A stretch of 64,000 nt of DNA from an uncultured Lachnospiraceae bacterium (lineage in GTDB: Bacteria; Bacillota; Clostridia; Lachnospirales; Lachnospiraceae). The position numbers and the translations under genes are program-made. Within the stretch, counting starts at the first letter, position 1; each line of letters starts with the position of its first letter. Location of the stretch: NCBI GenBank assembly GCA_910577675.1, contig CAJTOR010000019.1, positions 5,236 to 69,235 of the forward strand, written 5' to 3'. The notes under the pieces are model-generated. The model had not been told where the DNA came from and searched no databases. It was given only the letters and a program-made list of their open reading frames with translations. Positions 15,379-25,317 of the stretch are shown piece after piece.

Positions 15379-17550
15379 ATGGATTTTTTATATACGGGGG
15401 TAAAAAGAATGGAGCGGAAAGAAGCGGTAGTAAGATTGGGAAAAAATGGGAAAAGATCCCGGGCGGAAGTTTTTGCAAACACCATGGCACGCGGGGGATT
15501 TATGTCCGGGGTGTTTGTCTGGTGCGAGCTTGTTTTTCATATCTGTGTTTTCGGGAAGGTGGACGGGAACCTTATTTTCCCGGTGTTGTTTGCGGTGGCA
15601 GCGGGGTTTTTGCTGTCCATACCAGGAACGATATTCCGCGGTCATATAAATAAGATTATCACCATTGTAATTACTGTACTTGCAGCACTCTGGTATTCGA
15701 CACAGACAGTTTATGAACATATTTTCAAGGCGTTTTTGTCCGTCAACTCGATTAAGGAGAATGGTGCGGATGCGGTGGGGGAGTTTTATATGCAGGCGCT
15801 AAAAGGGATTGTTTCAGAACTTTTCCCCATTTTCCTGTATTTTCTGCCGCTTGTTTTGCTTTTGTTTTTGCTTAGGAATAAAAAGATTGGCTTCTGGCGC
15901 TCCGTGTGGGAGGCACCCTTTGTGCAGACGGCAATGGCGCTGTTGTTTTATCTTTTAACCGTACTTTTTCTGCGTATTCCGGGAAGGGAAGCATTTACAC
16001 CATATGATCTTTATTATAAAGATTTTGTAATGGATTTATCAATGCAAAAGCTTGGTGTGCTGACTTCCACCAGGAAGGATATTTTGCAGGTATTTGGCAG
16101 GAATCAGGATAATACGCTTGACGATGTAGTTTTTATCGGTTTGGATGGGACACCGACCCCGGTGCCAACCAGTACACCTTCTGAGATGCCAACTATAACA
16201 GAGCAGCCTCCTGCCCCGACAAGCGCTATAGATGGGGAACTTACCCCGGCCCTAAGTCCCACGCCGACACCTTCCCCCACTCCGACCGTGCCGCCGGTTG
16301 ACACTTCGCCGAATATGCTTGATATTGATTTTGGGATGCTTGCACAAAATGAGTCGAAAAAGACGATCAAAAACCTGCACAGCTATATGGCGAATTCCGT
16401 GCCGACCAATAAAAACGAGTATACGGGAATGTTTGAGGGCTACAACCTGATTATGCTGACGGCGGAAGGGTACTCGCAGTGGGCGGTCAACGAGCAGATT
16501 ACACCGACACTCTACAAGATGGTGCACGAGGGTTTTTACTTTGAGAATTATTATACGCCGCTTTGGTGGACAAGCACAAGCGACGGTGAGTTTGTGGAAT
16601 GTACGGGGCTGATTCCGACCGGGACAAACAGTTTTTACAAGACTGCCAACCATTATATGCCACTTGGTTTCGGCTGGCAGTTCTCACGTCTTGGCTACAG
16701 CGCCAGGGCGTACCATAACCATTCCTACACCTATTACCACCGCGATGAAACGCACCCGAACATGGGGTACGACTATAAGGGGGCAAAGGGCGGTGGGCTT
16801 GAGGTGAAGCTTACCTGGCCGGAGTCGGATCTTGAGATGATGGAAGTTACAATACCGGAATATATCGGCGATGAGAAGTTCCACACTTACTATATGACGG
16901 TCAGCGGGCATATGGAGTACAACTGGGGCGGCAATTCCATGTCGGCAAAGAACCGCGACTATGTGAAAGATCTTGCACTTTGTGAGGAAGCTAAAGCGTA
17001 CCTTGCGGCGCAGAAAGAACTTGACCTGGCGCTTGAGTACCTGTTAGCACAGCTTGAGGAAGCGGGTGTCGCCGATAAAACAGTGATTGTGCTTTCCGGC
17101 GACCATTATCCATACGGTATGGAAAAATCTTCGATTGACGAGCTTGCAGGGCATGAGGTGGAAGAGAATTTTGAATTGTATAAGAGCCATCTTATTCTGT
17201 ACTGCCCTGGTATGGAGCCTGTGACTGTAACGAAACCTTGCTCGGCACTTGATATTGTGCCGACCGTGCTCAACCTTTTTGGCGTTAAGTATGATTCCAG
17301 GCTTTTTATGGGGCAGGATATTTTCTCGACAGCGGCACCGCTTGTTATGTTTTCAAACAAGAGCTATATTACGGACAAGGTAATGTACAATTCTAAAACC
17401 GGTGAGGTAACTAAGCTTGTCAGTGAGGAACTGCCGGAGGATTATGTAAAGACGGTATCGGCGGTCGTGAAGAACAAGTTTAATATTTCGGCGGCGATAA
17501 TTACGGAGGATTACTATTCGTATTTAAAGGAATATCTGCCGCTCAAATAG
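15379..17550 (+). CDS. LtaS-like sulfatase-fold membrane enzyme
   Basis: A lipoteichoic-acid-synthase-like phosphoglycerol transferase of about 723 residues. The N-terminal third is membrane-embedded (about five spans). Residues about 254-310 form a Pro/Thr-rich linker (runs of PTPSPTPT type). The rest is an extracellular alkaline-phosphatase-like sulfatase domain. Metal and catalytic residues expected in LtaS are present: Glu in MLTAEGYS, nucleophile Thr in TSTSDGEFVE, Asp-His in LSGDHYPYG, plus VSGHMEYNW. ATG 15379 with GAGGGAAA is taken as start; 15307 and 15409 are alternatives. The long linker sits between membrane and catalytic parts, where LtaS has a short helix. A stand-alone gene followed by glyA. 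Confidence 0.88.
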   Translation: MDFLYTGVKRMERKEAVVRLGKNGKRSRAEVFANTMARGGFMSGVFVWCELVFHICVFGKVDGNLIFPVLFAVAAGFLLSIPGTIFRGHINKIITIVITVLAALWYSTQTVYEHIFKAFLSVNSIKENGADAVGEFYMQALKGIVSELFPIFLYFLPLVLLLFLLRNKKIGFWRSVWEAPFVQTAMALLFYLLTVLFLRIPGREAFTPYDLYYKDFVMDLSMQKLGVLTSTRKDILQVFGRNQDNTLDDVVFIGLDGTPTPVPTSTPSEMPTITEQPPAPTSAIDGELTPALSPTPTPSPTPTVPPVDTSPNMLDIDFGMLAQNESKKTIKNLHSYMANSVPTNKNEYTGMFEGYNLIMLTAEGYSQWAVNEQITPTLYKMVHEGFYFENYYTPLWWTSTSDGEFVECTGLIPTGTNSFYKTANHYMPLGFGWQFSRLGYSARAYHNHSYTYYHRDETHPNMGYDYKGAKGGGLEVKLTWPESDLEMMEVTIPEYIGDEKFHTYYMTVSGHMEYNWGGNSMSAKNRDYVKDLALCEEAKAYLAAQKELDLALEYLLAQLEEAGVADKTVIVLSGDHYPYGMEKSSIDELAGHEVEENFELYKSHLILYCPGMEPVTVTKPCSALDIVPTVLNLFGVKYDSRLFMGQDIFSTAAPLVMFSNKSYITDKVMYNSKTGEVTKLVSEELPEDYVKTVSAVVKNKFNISAAIITEDYYSYLKEYLPLK

Positions 17551-17584
17551 AGTGGTTAGAAATTAAAGTAAAAAAATCTGCATA

Positions 17585-17614
17585 TTGACTCATTATACAA
17601 ACTTCTGTATAATG
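17585..17614 (+). promoter_or_regulatory. glyA promoter with embedded operator dyad
   Basis: TTGACT (17585-17590), a 17-base spacer and TATAAT (17608-17613). A perfect dyad, CATTATACA (17591-17599) and TGTATAATG (17606-17614), fills the spacer and covers the -10, as expected of a repressor operator. Confidence 0.8.
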
Positions 17615-17683
17615 GGAGAAAAGGCTGAGGGGAACAGTGATATAAGACCGCCCCTTTACCATGGAAGAAAGGCAGGTAAGTTA

Positions 17684-18922
17684 ATGTATTCATTCGACGA
17701 GATTAAAAATTTTGACCCGGAGCTTGCGCAGAGCATTGAACTTGAGATTGGCAGGCAGAACGACCATATTGAGCTGATTGCTTCGGAAAATTTTGTAAGC
17801 AAGGCAGTTATGGCGGCGATGGGCAGTCCGATGACAAACAAATATGCGGAGGGGTATCCCGGCAAGCGCTACTATGGCGGATGCCAGTTTGTAGATATCG
17901 CGGAGAACTTAGCGATTGCCCGCGCGAAGGAATTATTTGGCTGCACCTATGCAAATGTCCAGCCTCATTCGGGCGCGCAGGCGAATATGGCGGTGTTTTT
18001 CGCACTCTTACAGCCGGGGGATACCGTGATGGGCATGAATCTTGCTCATGGCGGGCACCTGACACATGGAAGTCCTGTTAATTTTTCCGGGACATACTTT
18101 AATATTGTACCTTACGGTGTGAACGATGAGGGTTTTATTGACTATGGCGAGGTTGAGCGCATCGCGAAGGAATGCCGCCCGAAACTGATTGTGGCGGGCG
18201 CGAGTGCATACGCGAGAAAAATCGATTTCAAGCGCTTCCGTGAGATTGCGGATGGCGTGGGGGCCTACCTGATGGTGGATATGGCACATATTGCGGGGCT
18301 TGTGGCTGCGGGATACCATGAAAGCCCGATCCCTTATGCCCATGTCACAACCACGACAACGCACAAGACATTAAGGGGACCTAGGGGTGGTTTGATTCTT
18401 TCGAGCGAAGAATTTGCGAACGAGCACAAGTTAAACAAAGCAGTGTTCCCTGGAATCCAGGGCGGTCCACTGATGCATGTGATCGCCGCGAAGGCGGTCT
18501 GCTTTAAGGAGGCGCTCGACCCTTCGTTTAAGGCTTACGCGGGGCGCATTATCGACAATGCACAGGCGCTTTGCAAGGGGCTAATGGAGCGCGGCTTTAA
18601 GATTGTTTCAAACGGCACGGATAATCATCTGATGCTTGTGGATTTACAGAATATGGGAATTACGGGAAAAGAAGCGGAGAGAGTGCTCGACGAGGTGAAT
18701 ATTACGGCGAACAAGAATACTGTCCCGAATGACCCTGCCTCCCCGTTTGTGACAAGCGGTCTGCGCCTCGGCACACCTGCGGCGACAACGAGGGGATTAA
18801 ACACGCAGGATATGGATGTGGTAGCGGAGGCAATCTCCCTTGCAATCCGTGATATTGAAAAGAATAAGGAGCAGGTGATTGCCATGGTAAGGAGCCTGAC
18901 GGATAAATATCCGTTATACTGA
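17684..18922 (+). CDS. glyA: Serine hydroxymethyltransferase
   Basis: A PLP enzyme making glycine and 5,10-methylene-tetrahydrofolate from serine; 412 residues, normal length. Visible: LIASENFVSKAVMAAMGS near the N-terminus, NKYAEGYPGKRYYGG, the folate/PLP region NVQPHSGAQANMAVF, and the Schiff-base lysine in TTTTHKTLRGPRGG. The C-terminal segment has SGLRLGTPAATTRG. ATG 17684 with upstream GAAAGGCAGG matches the family start (YSFDEIKNFDPELA); the frame is open to 17585, inside the promoter. A strong terminator follows, so it is monocistronic. Its promoter carries a dyad suggesting repression by an unidentified regulator. Confidence 0.97.
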   Translation: MYSFDEIKNFDPELAQSIELEIGRQNDHIELIASENFVSKAVMAAMGSPMTNKYAEGYPGKRYYGGCQFVDIAENLAIARAKELFGCTYANVQPHSGAQANMAVFFALLQPGDTVMGMNLAHGGHLTHGSPVNFSGTYFNIVPYGVNDEGFIDYGEVERIAKECRPKLIVAGASAYARKIDFKRFREIADGVGAYLMVDMAHIAGLVAAGYHESPIPYAHVTTTTTHKTLRGPRGGLILSSEEFANEHKLNKAVFPGIQGGPLMHVIAAKAVCFKEALDPSFKAYAGRIIDNAQALCKGLMERGFKIVSNGTDNHLMLVDLQNMGITGKEAERVLDEVNITANKNTVPNDPASPFVTSGLRLGTPAATTRGLNTQDMDVVAEAISLAIRDIEKNKEQVIAMVRSLTDKYPLY

Positions 18923-18971
18923 TTGGCGCAGGTCTGAAAATAGTTTCATTGCTATCCATAATAGAAGAATA

Positions 18972-19008
18972 AAAACAAGCGGACAGTATTTCTGTCCGCT
19001 TGTTTTTA
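18972..19008 (+). terminator. Rho-independent terminator of glyA
   Basis: AAAACAAGCGGACAG pairs perfectly with CTGTCCGCTTGTTTT around TATTT and is followed by Ts. Confidence 0.95.
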
Positions 19009-19355
19009 TTATCAGATTGGAAAAAATATGTAAATAAGAAATTATATCCCTGGTTTGTTAGCGAATATCAGATGGGGCTTATCCCTTAGCTGGCATAACT
19101 GATAGGTTAAAATACCAAAACTGCAAAGTATACCCAAAAAGCAGCATTCTATTCCATCCTACTTATATGGGAAGAGCCTTTTTGCTATAATAAAATCATT
19201 CGTTGCTCTGGAGCCGGGCAGGGAAGAAGGACGGGTTTTTTGTGGCGGAGTCAGGGCGCTGGTTCACCGCAAATAAACCAAAGAAGTCTTTTCTGGGGTT
19301 TTTGTTTTTATCCCGGCGGGTGCTTCGGAAATTTATGGCATTATGGAGGTTAATA
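19009..19355 (+). other. Intergenic leader before the large secreted protein
   Basis: An AT-rich stretch followed by a possible extended -10 promoter (TGCTATAAT, -10 at 19186-19191; -35 poor). This implies a leader of about 160 bases. No known riboswitch was recognised in it. Confidence 0.4.
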
Positions 19356-21833
19356 ATGAAGAAACGGAGAAAAAGGTGGCTGGGCGCAGTCCTGACAGTG
19401 CTGATGCTTGTGGTCAGTATCTGTACGGATGCCGGTCTTTACGCCAATGCAGCCACAAAGAAGGGGGCTGGCGTGTCAATTGTCAATTTGCCACAGGACA
19501 ATACGTTAAGCCTGGACCCGGAAGATAAGGATACCTGTTCGTATCGTTTTAAAGCGAAGACAAGCGGGGCTGATGTTGTTTATTTTGAGGTAAAGCAGGA
19601 TACGAATACCGCTGGGGTAAACTCTTCAAAGAGTGGCAATGTCTACCCGGCGACCGCGGGAAGTTTTGAGATCCGTGCCATTGCCTTTACTTCGGCAAAG
19701 AACCGTGATAAGTGGCTCGATGCAAGAAGGGCGAACGGCAATGTCGCAGACCCGGAGGCGGAAAAATATGCGGCGGCAGCCACCGATTGGACAACAATCA
19801 CTGTTGTAGTTGGCGAGGAGAATGAGGGGATTGGTATTGCGCGCAGCCAGGGCGGTTTAAACAAGGTACTTAGGAATAAGAATGTGAAGAATGTGGTGAT
19901 CTTAACAGATGCTGAGCGCGAATTTACGATAGCGGATAAAAATTATAAGAGCAAGACACTCACAGTGAAAGCTCCCAATGCGGAAGTAATCAATGCGGGA
20001 AGGTTTGCAATGATTAACGTGGAGCAGATTAAGACTTCCACCTTTTTTGAAAAGGCGAAAGGTAACCGGTTTCATGTTAGTACCCTCAATGCCAGAATTG
20101 TTGTAGAGAAGGAGGCGAGGGTTTTAGGTCTTACCTATCAGCCAAAGGTGGGAAAAGGAGATGTCTTTGCAAATGACTTTTTCAATTTTAATCTTGTTGT
20201 CCGCGGGATATTAGGAATCTTTGATATTGCGCCGCAGAAGGAAGAGAGTGCGGATAAGATAGCAAAACCTGCGGTTAAGATGGAGGTGGAGAAAGACGCG
20301 GCGGTTTCCCAAGTCAAAATCAGCGAGCCGAGCGATGTAACGGTTGCCGGGGAGAATGAGGAACCTGTTAAAGTGACGGTTGATGAGAATGCGGCGGGGA
20401 CTGTGCTGAATGCCGAAACCCCGGTAAAGGCGGAACTTTCCTCGGATACTGTAGTCAATTTGGCGGAGGGCGCAAAAAACAGTTCCCTTTCCGTTACAAA
20501 GAAGGCGGATGTTGAAGTTCGGGCAGAGAACCCGGTTAGTGATGTTACGGTTAAAGTTGCAAAGACAGCGAAGGGAGCGAAGATATCACTTTTTGTTAAA
20601 GTTGTGATTGAGATTTCCGCCGATATAGTCCTGACCGGTACAGCGGTGGAAGATTCCACGGTGGTTGTTACGGATAAGGATGTAACAGTAACGGATGAAA
20701 ATGGAAATGTGATTGAGGCGGATAATACTGCCCAGGATACTACAGGGGAAGATTCGTCTGCCCCGGTAACACCGGATACACCTGTGCCACCACTTCCTGC
20801 AATACCGGAGTTTTCCGGCAAACTGATCTGGACGGTCGGGGACAGTGAGAACGGCACGATCACAAAGGATTCCCCGAATCCGCTTACGATTAAACTTTCT
20901 GAGGGTACGGTTTCCGGTTCTGCAATCGATTTTTCGCTGTTTGCCGCGGACAAAGCAAATTTTAGTGTAAGTGCGGACAAATCACATCTTGATGGGGCAA
21001 CCACCGAGGTGAAAGTGACGGTTAAATATATTCATGAAACGGATCGCGTTGTAGCAGAATATACGATTTTGTTTACATTGGAGCCAGTTGAAGAGGAACC
21101 TTCAGAACAGGATGGTCTGCCGGTTATAAAGATTGAGAATAATGGGGATAATCCGATTACTGCGGATTTTGATTCGATTACGGTTAGCAAGATGGAACAA
21201 ACGGCACCGGACGAGTATGAGGTTACTATTACCGTTCCGGAGTTAAGAAAGTTTGGTGAGTTGTGGTATACAATTTCAGCAAAAGGATATGGGACATGTC
21301 AGAGTACTATAATCGCACAGCTATTTAATGGGGCAAATGGACCGGAGCTTATCTTCCCTGACTATACTGTAAAATTGGAAGGGCAGGAAGATCAACCAGA
21401 AATCACTATAACGATACATGTTGTATTTCATAAACTTTCAGCGGATTCCCCGGAGTGGGATGTACACTCTCGTCCGAACCTGAAGGGGTCTTTGGTGGTA
21501 ACTGGTTCTGCGGTTACAGTAAGCGGACCTGCAATTACCGTGATTATCGGGGATTTTGGTAACGAAGATCAGACAATGGAATTTATAACAAACGAGGATG
21601 GCAGTATTACCGGAGAGTTTTCGCTAAAGGTCTGGCAGGCACCTCAGGTATTAAGGGTTACACTTGGGACTGAAGGGATTACATCGAATAAAGAAGTAGA
21701 GTACATATGGAAAAGAGACGGGAAAGTTATAAAATATGATATGTTTAATTTGGAGGATATGGAAGGTCTGAGCCCCGAGGGGGAGAAGATAATAACATAC
21801 TCCGTTACCATTAAAGCGAAACAGACAGAATAA
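19356..21833 (+). CDS. Large secreted beta-rich protein, unknown function
   Basis: An 825-residue exported protein. It starts with a strongly basic signal peptide (MKKRRKRWLGAVLTVLMLVV, predicted cleavage near ANAATKK). The next part (about 35-330) is a mixed domain with repeated strands (TLTVKAPNAEVINAGRFAMI). It is followed by acidic, valine/threonine-rich repeats (about 330-500: DVTVAGENEEPVKVTVDE type), a proline-rich hinge (TPDTPVPPLPAIPEF), and two or three Ig-like or cadherin-like beta modules to the end. No LPXTG, S-layer or choline-binding anchor is present. TGGAGGT precedes ATG 19356. Probably a surface or extracellular matrix protein; function not recognisable. Confidence 0.8.
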   Translation: MKKRRKRWLGAVLTVLMLVVSICTDAGLYANAATKKGAGVSIVNLPQDNTLSLDPEDKDTCSYRFKAKTSGADVVYFEVKQDTNTAGVNSSKSGNVYPATAGSFEIRAIAFTSAKNRDKWLDARRANGNVADPEAEKYAAAATDWTTITVVVGEENEGIGIARSQGGLNKVLRNKNVKNVVILTDAEREFTIADKNYKSKTLTVKAPNAEVINAGRFAMINVEQIKTSTFFEKAKGNRFHVSTLNARIVVEKEARVLGLTYQPKVGKGDVFANDFFNFNLVVRGILGIFDIAPQKEESADKIAKPAVKMEVEKDAAVSQVKISEPSDVTVAGENEEPVKVTVDENAAGTVLNAETPVKAELSSDTVVNLAEGAKNSSLSVTKKADVEVRAENPVSDVTVKVAKTAKGAKISLFVKVVIEISADIVLTGTAVEDSTVVVTDKDVTVTDENGNVIEADNTAQDTTGEDSSAPVTPDTPVPPLPAIPEFSGKLIWTVGDSENGTITKDSPNPLTIKLSEGTVSGSAIDFSLFAADKANFSVSADKSHLDGATTEVKVTVKYIHETDRVVAEYTILFTLEPVEEEPSEQDGLPVIKIENNGDNPITADFDSITVSKMEQTAPDEYEVTITVPELRKFGELWYTISAKGYGTCQSTIIAQLFNGANGPELIFPDYTVKLEGQEDQPEITITIHVVFHKLSADSPEWDVHSRPNLKGSLVVTGSAVTVSGPAITVIIGDFGNEDQTMEFITNEDGSITGEFSLKVWQAPQVLRVTLGTEGITSNKEVEYIWKRDGKVIKYDMFNLEDMEGLSPEGEKIITYSVTIKAKQTE

Positions 21834-21836
21834 AGG

Positions 21837-21880
21837 AAAAAACACGCGCTCTGTGCAGAAACGCCAGAGCGCGTGTTTTG
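21837..21880. terminator. Bidirectional-looking terminator
   Basis: AAACACGCGCTCTG pairs with CAGAGCGCGTGTTT around TGCAGAAACGC. It has an A-rich left flank and a TTTTGTGTT right flank, right after the stop of the secreted protein. Confidence 0.92.
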
Positions 21881-22172
21881 TGTTACTTAAAATTTATTAA
21901 AAGTAGATTTGATATTTTTGGAAAAAAATAAGCCCCCGTCAATTTATTTGATAGGGAAAATATATTTACTAACAAAAAAGTGTAAAAACGATAAATCTGT
22001 GTTTTAACCACACTTCATGATATATGATACCACAGATAAAAATAAAAGTCTAGTGTTTTTTTTGATTTTTGATAAAATATTTTTTGGCAGGAGCGCGCCT
22101 GTGGGATGGACAGCGGTTCGTGTCGTTAAAAATCATATGGAATGGCATAGGATGCCAGAAACGGAGGAAAAT
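21881..22172 (+). other. AT-rich intergenic region before helD
   Basis: AT-rich with T-runs (TTTTTTTTGATTTTTGATAAAATA) that may contain the helD promoter, though I cannot place a good -35. No coding or RNA feature is supported. Confidence 0.3.
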
Positions 22173-24632
22173 ATGACGAACCAGAAAGGACATGGACAGG
22201 TGGCAGAAACAGAAACCGAGTCAAAAAGGAGGGGGGAAGGCGGATCGCCTGAAATGGGTTTGGATGGGCGATCCGCGGAGGAAGCGCATCTTGCAGAGTG
22301 CCTTAAGGTGATCAAGGCGAATATTGCCGTCTACGAGGAAGAAGTGAAACGCATGAATGCCGAGATCAAGCAGATGTATGACCAGTACCGCGATGATGAC
22401 CCGGAGATTTTTACGGAGTTATCCAATACCATCACAATGAACGAGAATATGAAGACCGCGCTGTCAAAGAATTTAAGGGCGTTAAAAAAGCCGTATTTCG
22501 GGCGGATTGATGTGGCGGAGATAGTCTGTGGTGATGTGGAGGAGGATTCTTTAAAGAAGGGTGGCAAAGAAGATCAGGGGGCTTTTGCGGGAAGTCATAA
22601 TGCCTTGTCGCAGGAGGAAAATGAAGCCGTGGCAGATGACAGGAAACTTGTGCCGTCAAAGAAGCATACGGAAGTTTTTTATCTCGGCAAGGGTGGTGTG
22701 ATGAAAGACAGGACACATATCCTCGTAGTGGACTGGCGTGCACCGATTGCAAATGTCTACTATGAGAATGGTCTTGGGGAATGCAGCTATCTTGCCCCGG
22801 CAGGAAGGAAGTATACCATTGATTTAAGGCGGAAGAGGACATACGAGATTGAGAAGGAACGGCTGATTGATTATTATGATTCCGAGGTGGTTGCAAACGA
22901 CGAATTATTGACAAAATATCTCGCGAAAAACAAGGAGGCGGTGCTCGGGGAGATTATCGCGACCATCCAGAAGGAACAAAATGACATTATCCGAAAATCA
23001 CCGTACCGCAGCATGATTGTGCAGGGGGTGGCGGGCAGCGGGAAGACCACGGTTGCGATGCACCGGATTTCCTATATCCTTTATAATTATACGAAAGATT
23101 TTAAGCCCGAGGATTTTTATATTATTGGCAGCAACAGAATTTTGCTTAATTATATAACGGGGGTGCTGCCGGAACTTGATGTGTATGGCGTGAAGCAGAT
23201 GACGATGGAACAGTTGTTCGTGCGCCTGTTGTATGAGGACTGGGACGAAAAGAAATTTGAGATTATTTCCCTTTCAGAAAGTGCCGGGCGGATCGTGAGC
23301 GCCGGGAAAGCAGAGTCAGAAAATGAAGCGGAGCACATGATTTGCCGAAAGGGGACAAAGGAGTGGCTTGAGGAATTGGTGGCATACTGTGAAGCGATGG
23401 AGGAGGAGATAATACCGCAGGAAGATATTTACTTAAAGGACGAAGTACTCTTCTCAAAAGAACAGATTAATCGTTACCGCTCAAGCAATGCCATTCTTTC
23501 CATACAGACAAAGATTGACGGGCTGAATGAGCGCACTTTGGTTAAGCTTAGAAATGAACTGACGGGGCATGACTTAATCTATACGCCGGAGGAGCGCAAA
23601 GCGCTGGTTAAGAGCCTTACGGGGCGATTTGGACCAAAGAAATGGAAAAAGCCGATTTTTGAGATTTATGACGAGTTTTGCCAGGCGCAGAAATTGCCAT
23701 ATCAGAGGACGGCGGTACCGGATTTGGATGTTAAGGGCTCTTCCTTTCAGGCAGGAAGTGTGCAGGGGGGAAAGAAAGCGGTATTAGAAAAGGTGCTGGA
23801 AACAGGCGGGGAGAAAAAGGGTGTGGGGCGGAATAACCGGAAAAAGAAACCGGAAATTATCGGCTATGATGTGTACGATCTTGCAGCGCTCGCCTATATC
23901 TATAAGCGCTGCAAGGAAACCGAGCGCATCCGCGAGGCGCATCATATTGTGGTGGATGAGGCGCAGGATTTTGGTCTTATGGCTTACGGGGTATTATGTT
24001 ATTGTATCCCTGCCTGTTCCTTTACCATTATGGGCGATGTATCGCAGAACATTCATTTTGGCTTTGGGTTAAATGACTGGGAGGAGTTAAAAAAACTGGT
24101 ACTCCGCGACCCTAAGGACACCTTTGCTGTGCTTTCAAAAAGTTACCGCAACACTGTGGAAATTTCGGATTTTGCACAGAATATCCTGCGGCACGGCTCC
24201 TTTGCAGGCTATCCGATCGAGCCGATTATAAGGCATGGAAAGCCCGTGTTGGTAAGGGAGTGCGAAGACCATGAGAAGGCGCTGTGCGACGCGGTAAAAA
24301 TTCTTTCGGGATGGCAGCAGGAGGGGCTTGACACCATTGCGGTAATCTGCCGGGATGAGAACGGGGCGGTACGGATTGCGGCGGAACTTGGCAGCAGGAT
24401 AAGGATAGAGGAGAGCGATTTAAATCTGGCTGAATTTAAGAAGGGCATTATGGTGCTTCCGGTCAGTTACACAAAGGGGCTTGAGTTTGACGCGGTGCTT
24501 TTGCTCGAGCCTACCGCCGCCCAGTATCCCGAAGATGACGGGAACGCAAAGCTTCTGTATGTGGCGGCAACCAGGGCGCTGCATGAACTTGCAGTACTGC
24601 ATACGGGGGACATTACAGGGTTACTTTCCTGA
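22173..24632 (+). CDS. HelD-like superfamily 1 helicase/RNA-polymerase recycling factor
   Basis: An 819-residue cytoplasmic protein of the HelD/UvrD-like group, which binds stalled RNA polymerase and releases it with ATP. The N-terminus (about 30-115) is a coiled coil (EEVKRMNAEIKQMYDQYRDD) that would reach into the polymerase. Walker A GVAGSGKTTVAMHR is near residue 284, Walker B HIVVDEAQDFG near 593, motif VSYTKGLEFDAVLL near 765 and VAATRALHEL near the end. A Lys-rich, low-conservation insert lies about 505-570. The start at 22173 has CGGAGGAAA upstream; an open frame to 22017 precedes it without a site. Typical Lachnospiraceae architecture; a DNA-repair helicase is the alternative. Confidence 0.9.
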   Translation: MTNQKGHGQVAETETESKRRGEGGSPEMGLDGRSAEEAHLAECLKVIKANIAVYEEEVKRMNAEIKQMYDQYRDDDPEIFTELSNTITMNENMKTALSKNLRALKKPYFGRIDVAEIVCGDVEEDSLKKGGKEDQGAFAGSHNALSQEENEAVADDRKLVPSKKHTEVFYLGKGGVMKDRTHILVVDWRAPIANVYYENGLGECSYLAPAGRKYTIDLRRKRTYEIEKERLIDYYDSEVVANDELLTKYLAKNKEAVLGEIIATIQKEQNDIIRKSPYRSMIVQGVAGSGKTTVAMHRISYILYNYTKDFKPEDFYIIGSNRILLNYITGVLPELDVYGVKQMTMEQLFVRLLYEDWDEKKFEIISLSESAGRIVSAGKAESENEAEHMICRKGTKEWLEELVAYCEAMEEEIIPQEDIYLKDEVLFSKEQINRYRSSNAILSIQTKIDGLNERTLVKLRNELTGHDLIYTPEERKALVKSLTGRFGPKKWKKPIFEIYDEFCQAQKLPYQRTAVPDLDVKGSSFQAGSVQGGKKAVLEKVLETGGEKKGVGRNNRKKKPEIIGYDVYDLAALAYIYKRCKETERIREAHHIVVDEAQDFGLMAYGVLCYCIPACSFTIMGDVSQNIHFGFGLNDWEELKKLVLRDPKDTFAVLSKSYRNTVEISDFAQNILRHGSFAGYPIEPIIRHGKPVLVRECEDHEKALCDAVKILSGWQQEGLDTIAVICRDENGAVRIAAELGSRIRIEESDLNLAEFKKGIMVLPVSYTKGLEFDAVLLLEPTAAQYPEDDGNAKLLYVAATRALHELAVLHTGDITGLLS

Positions 24633-24633
24633 T

Positions 24634-24663
24634 AGAGGGGGTGCGCTGTAAGCGCATCCCCTA
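24634..24663 (+). terminator. Hairpin after helD
   Basis: AGGGGGTGCGCT pairs with AGCGCATCCCCT around GTA, at the helD stop. No T-run follows, so strength is uncertain. Confidence 0.55.
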
Positions 24664-24744
24664 AAGGTGTAATTTATTTGGTGAACTTCGGGTTTGTAAA
24701 ATGGAAATTAATAGAATTTAATGGGAAAGAAAGGAATTTACTAT

Positions 24745-25317
24745 ATGAGTTTGATTCAGGAAATCAAAAATTATAAACCCTTTAATGAACAGGAGGAGTG
24801 TGACCGCGAGGAAATGCTTTCTTATATGGAGAATAACGCGGATTATCTGGAGAGGGAAAACCGTATTGCCCATTTTACATCCTCTATCTGGACGATAAAT
24901 AGGGCGCGCACAAAAACTTTGATGGTATACCACAATATCTACAATTCCTGGTCGTGGGTAGGCGGTCATGCGGACGGGGTTGAGGATCTGTGCTCGGTCG
25001 CCCTGCGCGAATTAAGGGAGGAAACAGGGGTCGCCAACGCGCACCTTTTAAGTCCCGATATTTTCAGTCTGGAAATACTGACTGTGGACGGACATATTAG
25101 AAAAGGGATTTATGTGCCGAGCCATCTGCATATGAATGTTACATATCTGGCGGAAGCGGATGAAAATGAGAAATTGATCGTAAATGAGGCGGAGAACCAG
25201 GCAGTTAAATGGTGGTCATTTGAGGAGGCATTGAAAGTATCAGCGGAACCGTGGTTTGTCGAGCGGATTTATAAGAAGCTGATTGAAAAACTGGCTGCCT
25301 CAAACCTGGTGGGTTAA
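24745..25317 (+). CDS. Nudix hydrolase
   Basis: A 190-residue cytoplasmic hydrolase of nucleoside-diphosphate-linked compounds. The Nudix box is complete: GGHADGVEDLCSVALRELRE followed by ETGV near residue 73, matching Gx5Ex7REUxEExGU. It begins MSLIQEIKNYKPFNEQEECD, and the N-terminal part (1-60) is a helical extension before the core. The C-terminal helix is WWSFEEALK. ATG 24745 follows GAAAGGAA; an in-frame ATG at 24721 gives eight more residues. The substrate cannot be told; family members include ADP-ribose and isopentenyl diphosphate-type enzymes. A 13-bp tandem duplication overlaps its stop codon. Confidence 0.92.
   Translation: MSLIQEIKNYKPFNEQEECDREEMLSYMENNADYLERENRIAHFTSSIWTINRARTKTLMVYHNIYNSWSWVGGHADGVEDLCSVALRELREETGVANAHLLSPDIFSLEILTVDGHIRKGIYVPSHLHMNVTYLAEADENEKLIVNEAENQAVKWWSFEEALKVSAEPWFVERIYKKLIEKLAASNLVG

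Noticed and set aside
20138..21004. 288-residue minus-strand frame in the secreted protein
   Set aside because: Antisense shadow of a Val/Thr/Glu-rich gene; low-complexity Ser/Thr product with no site.
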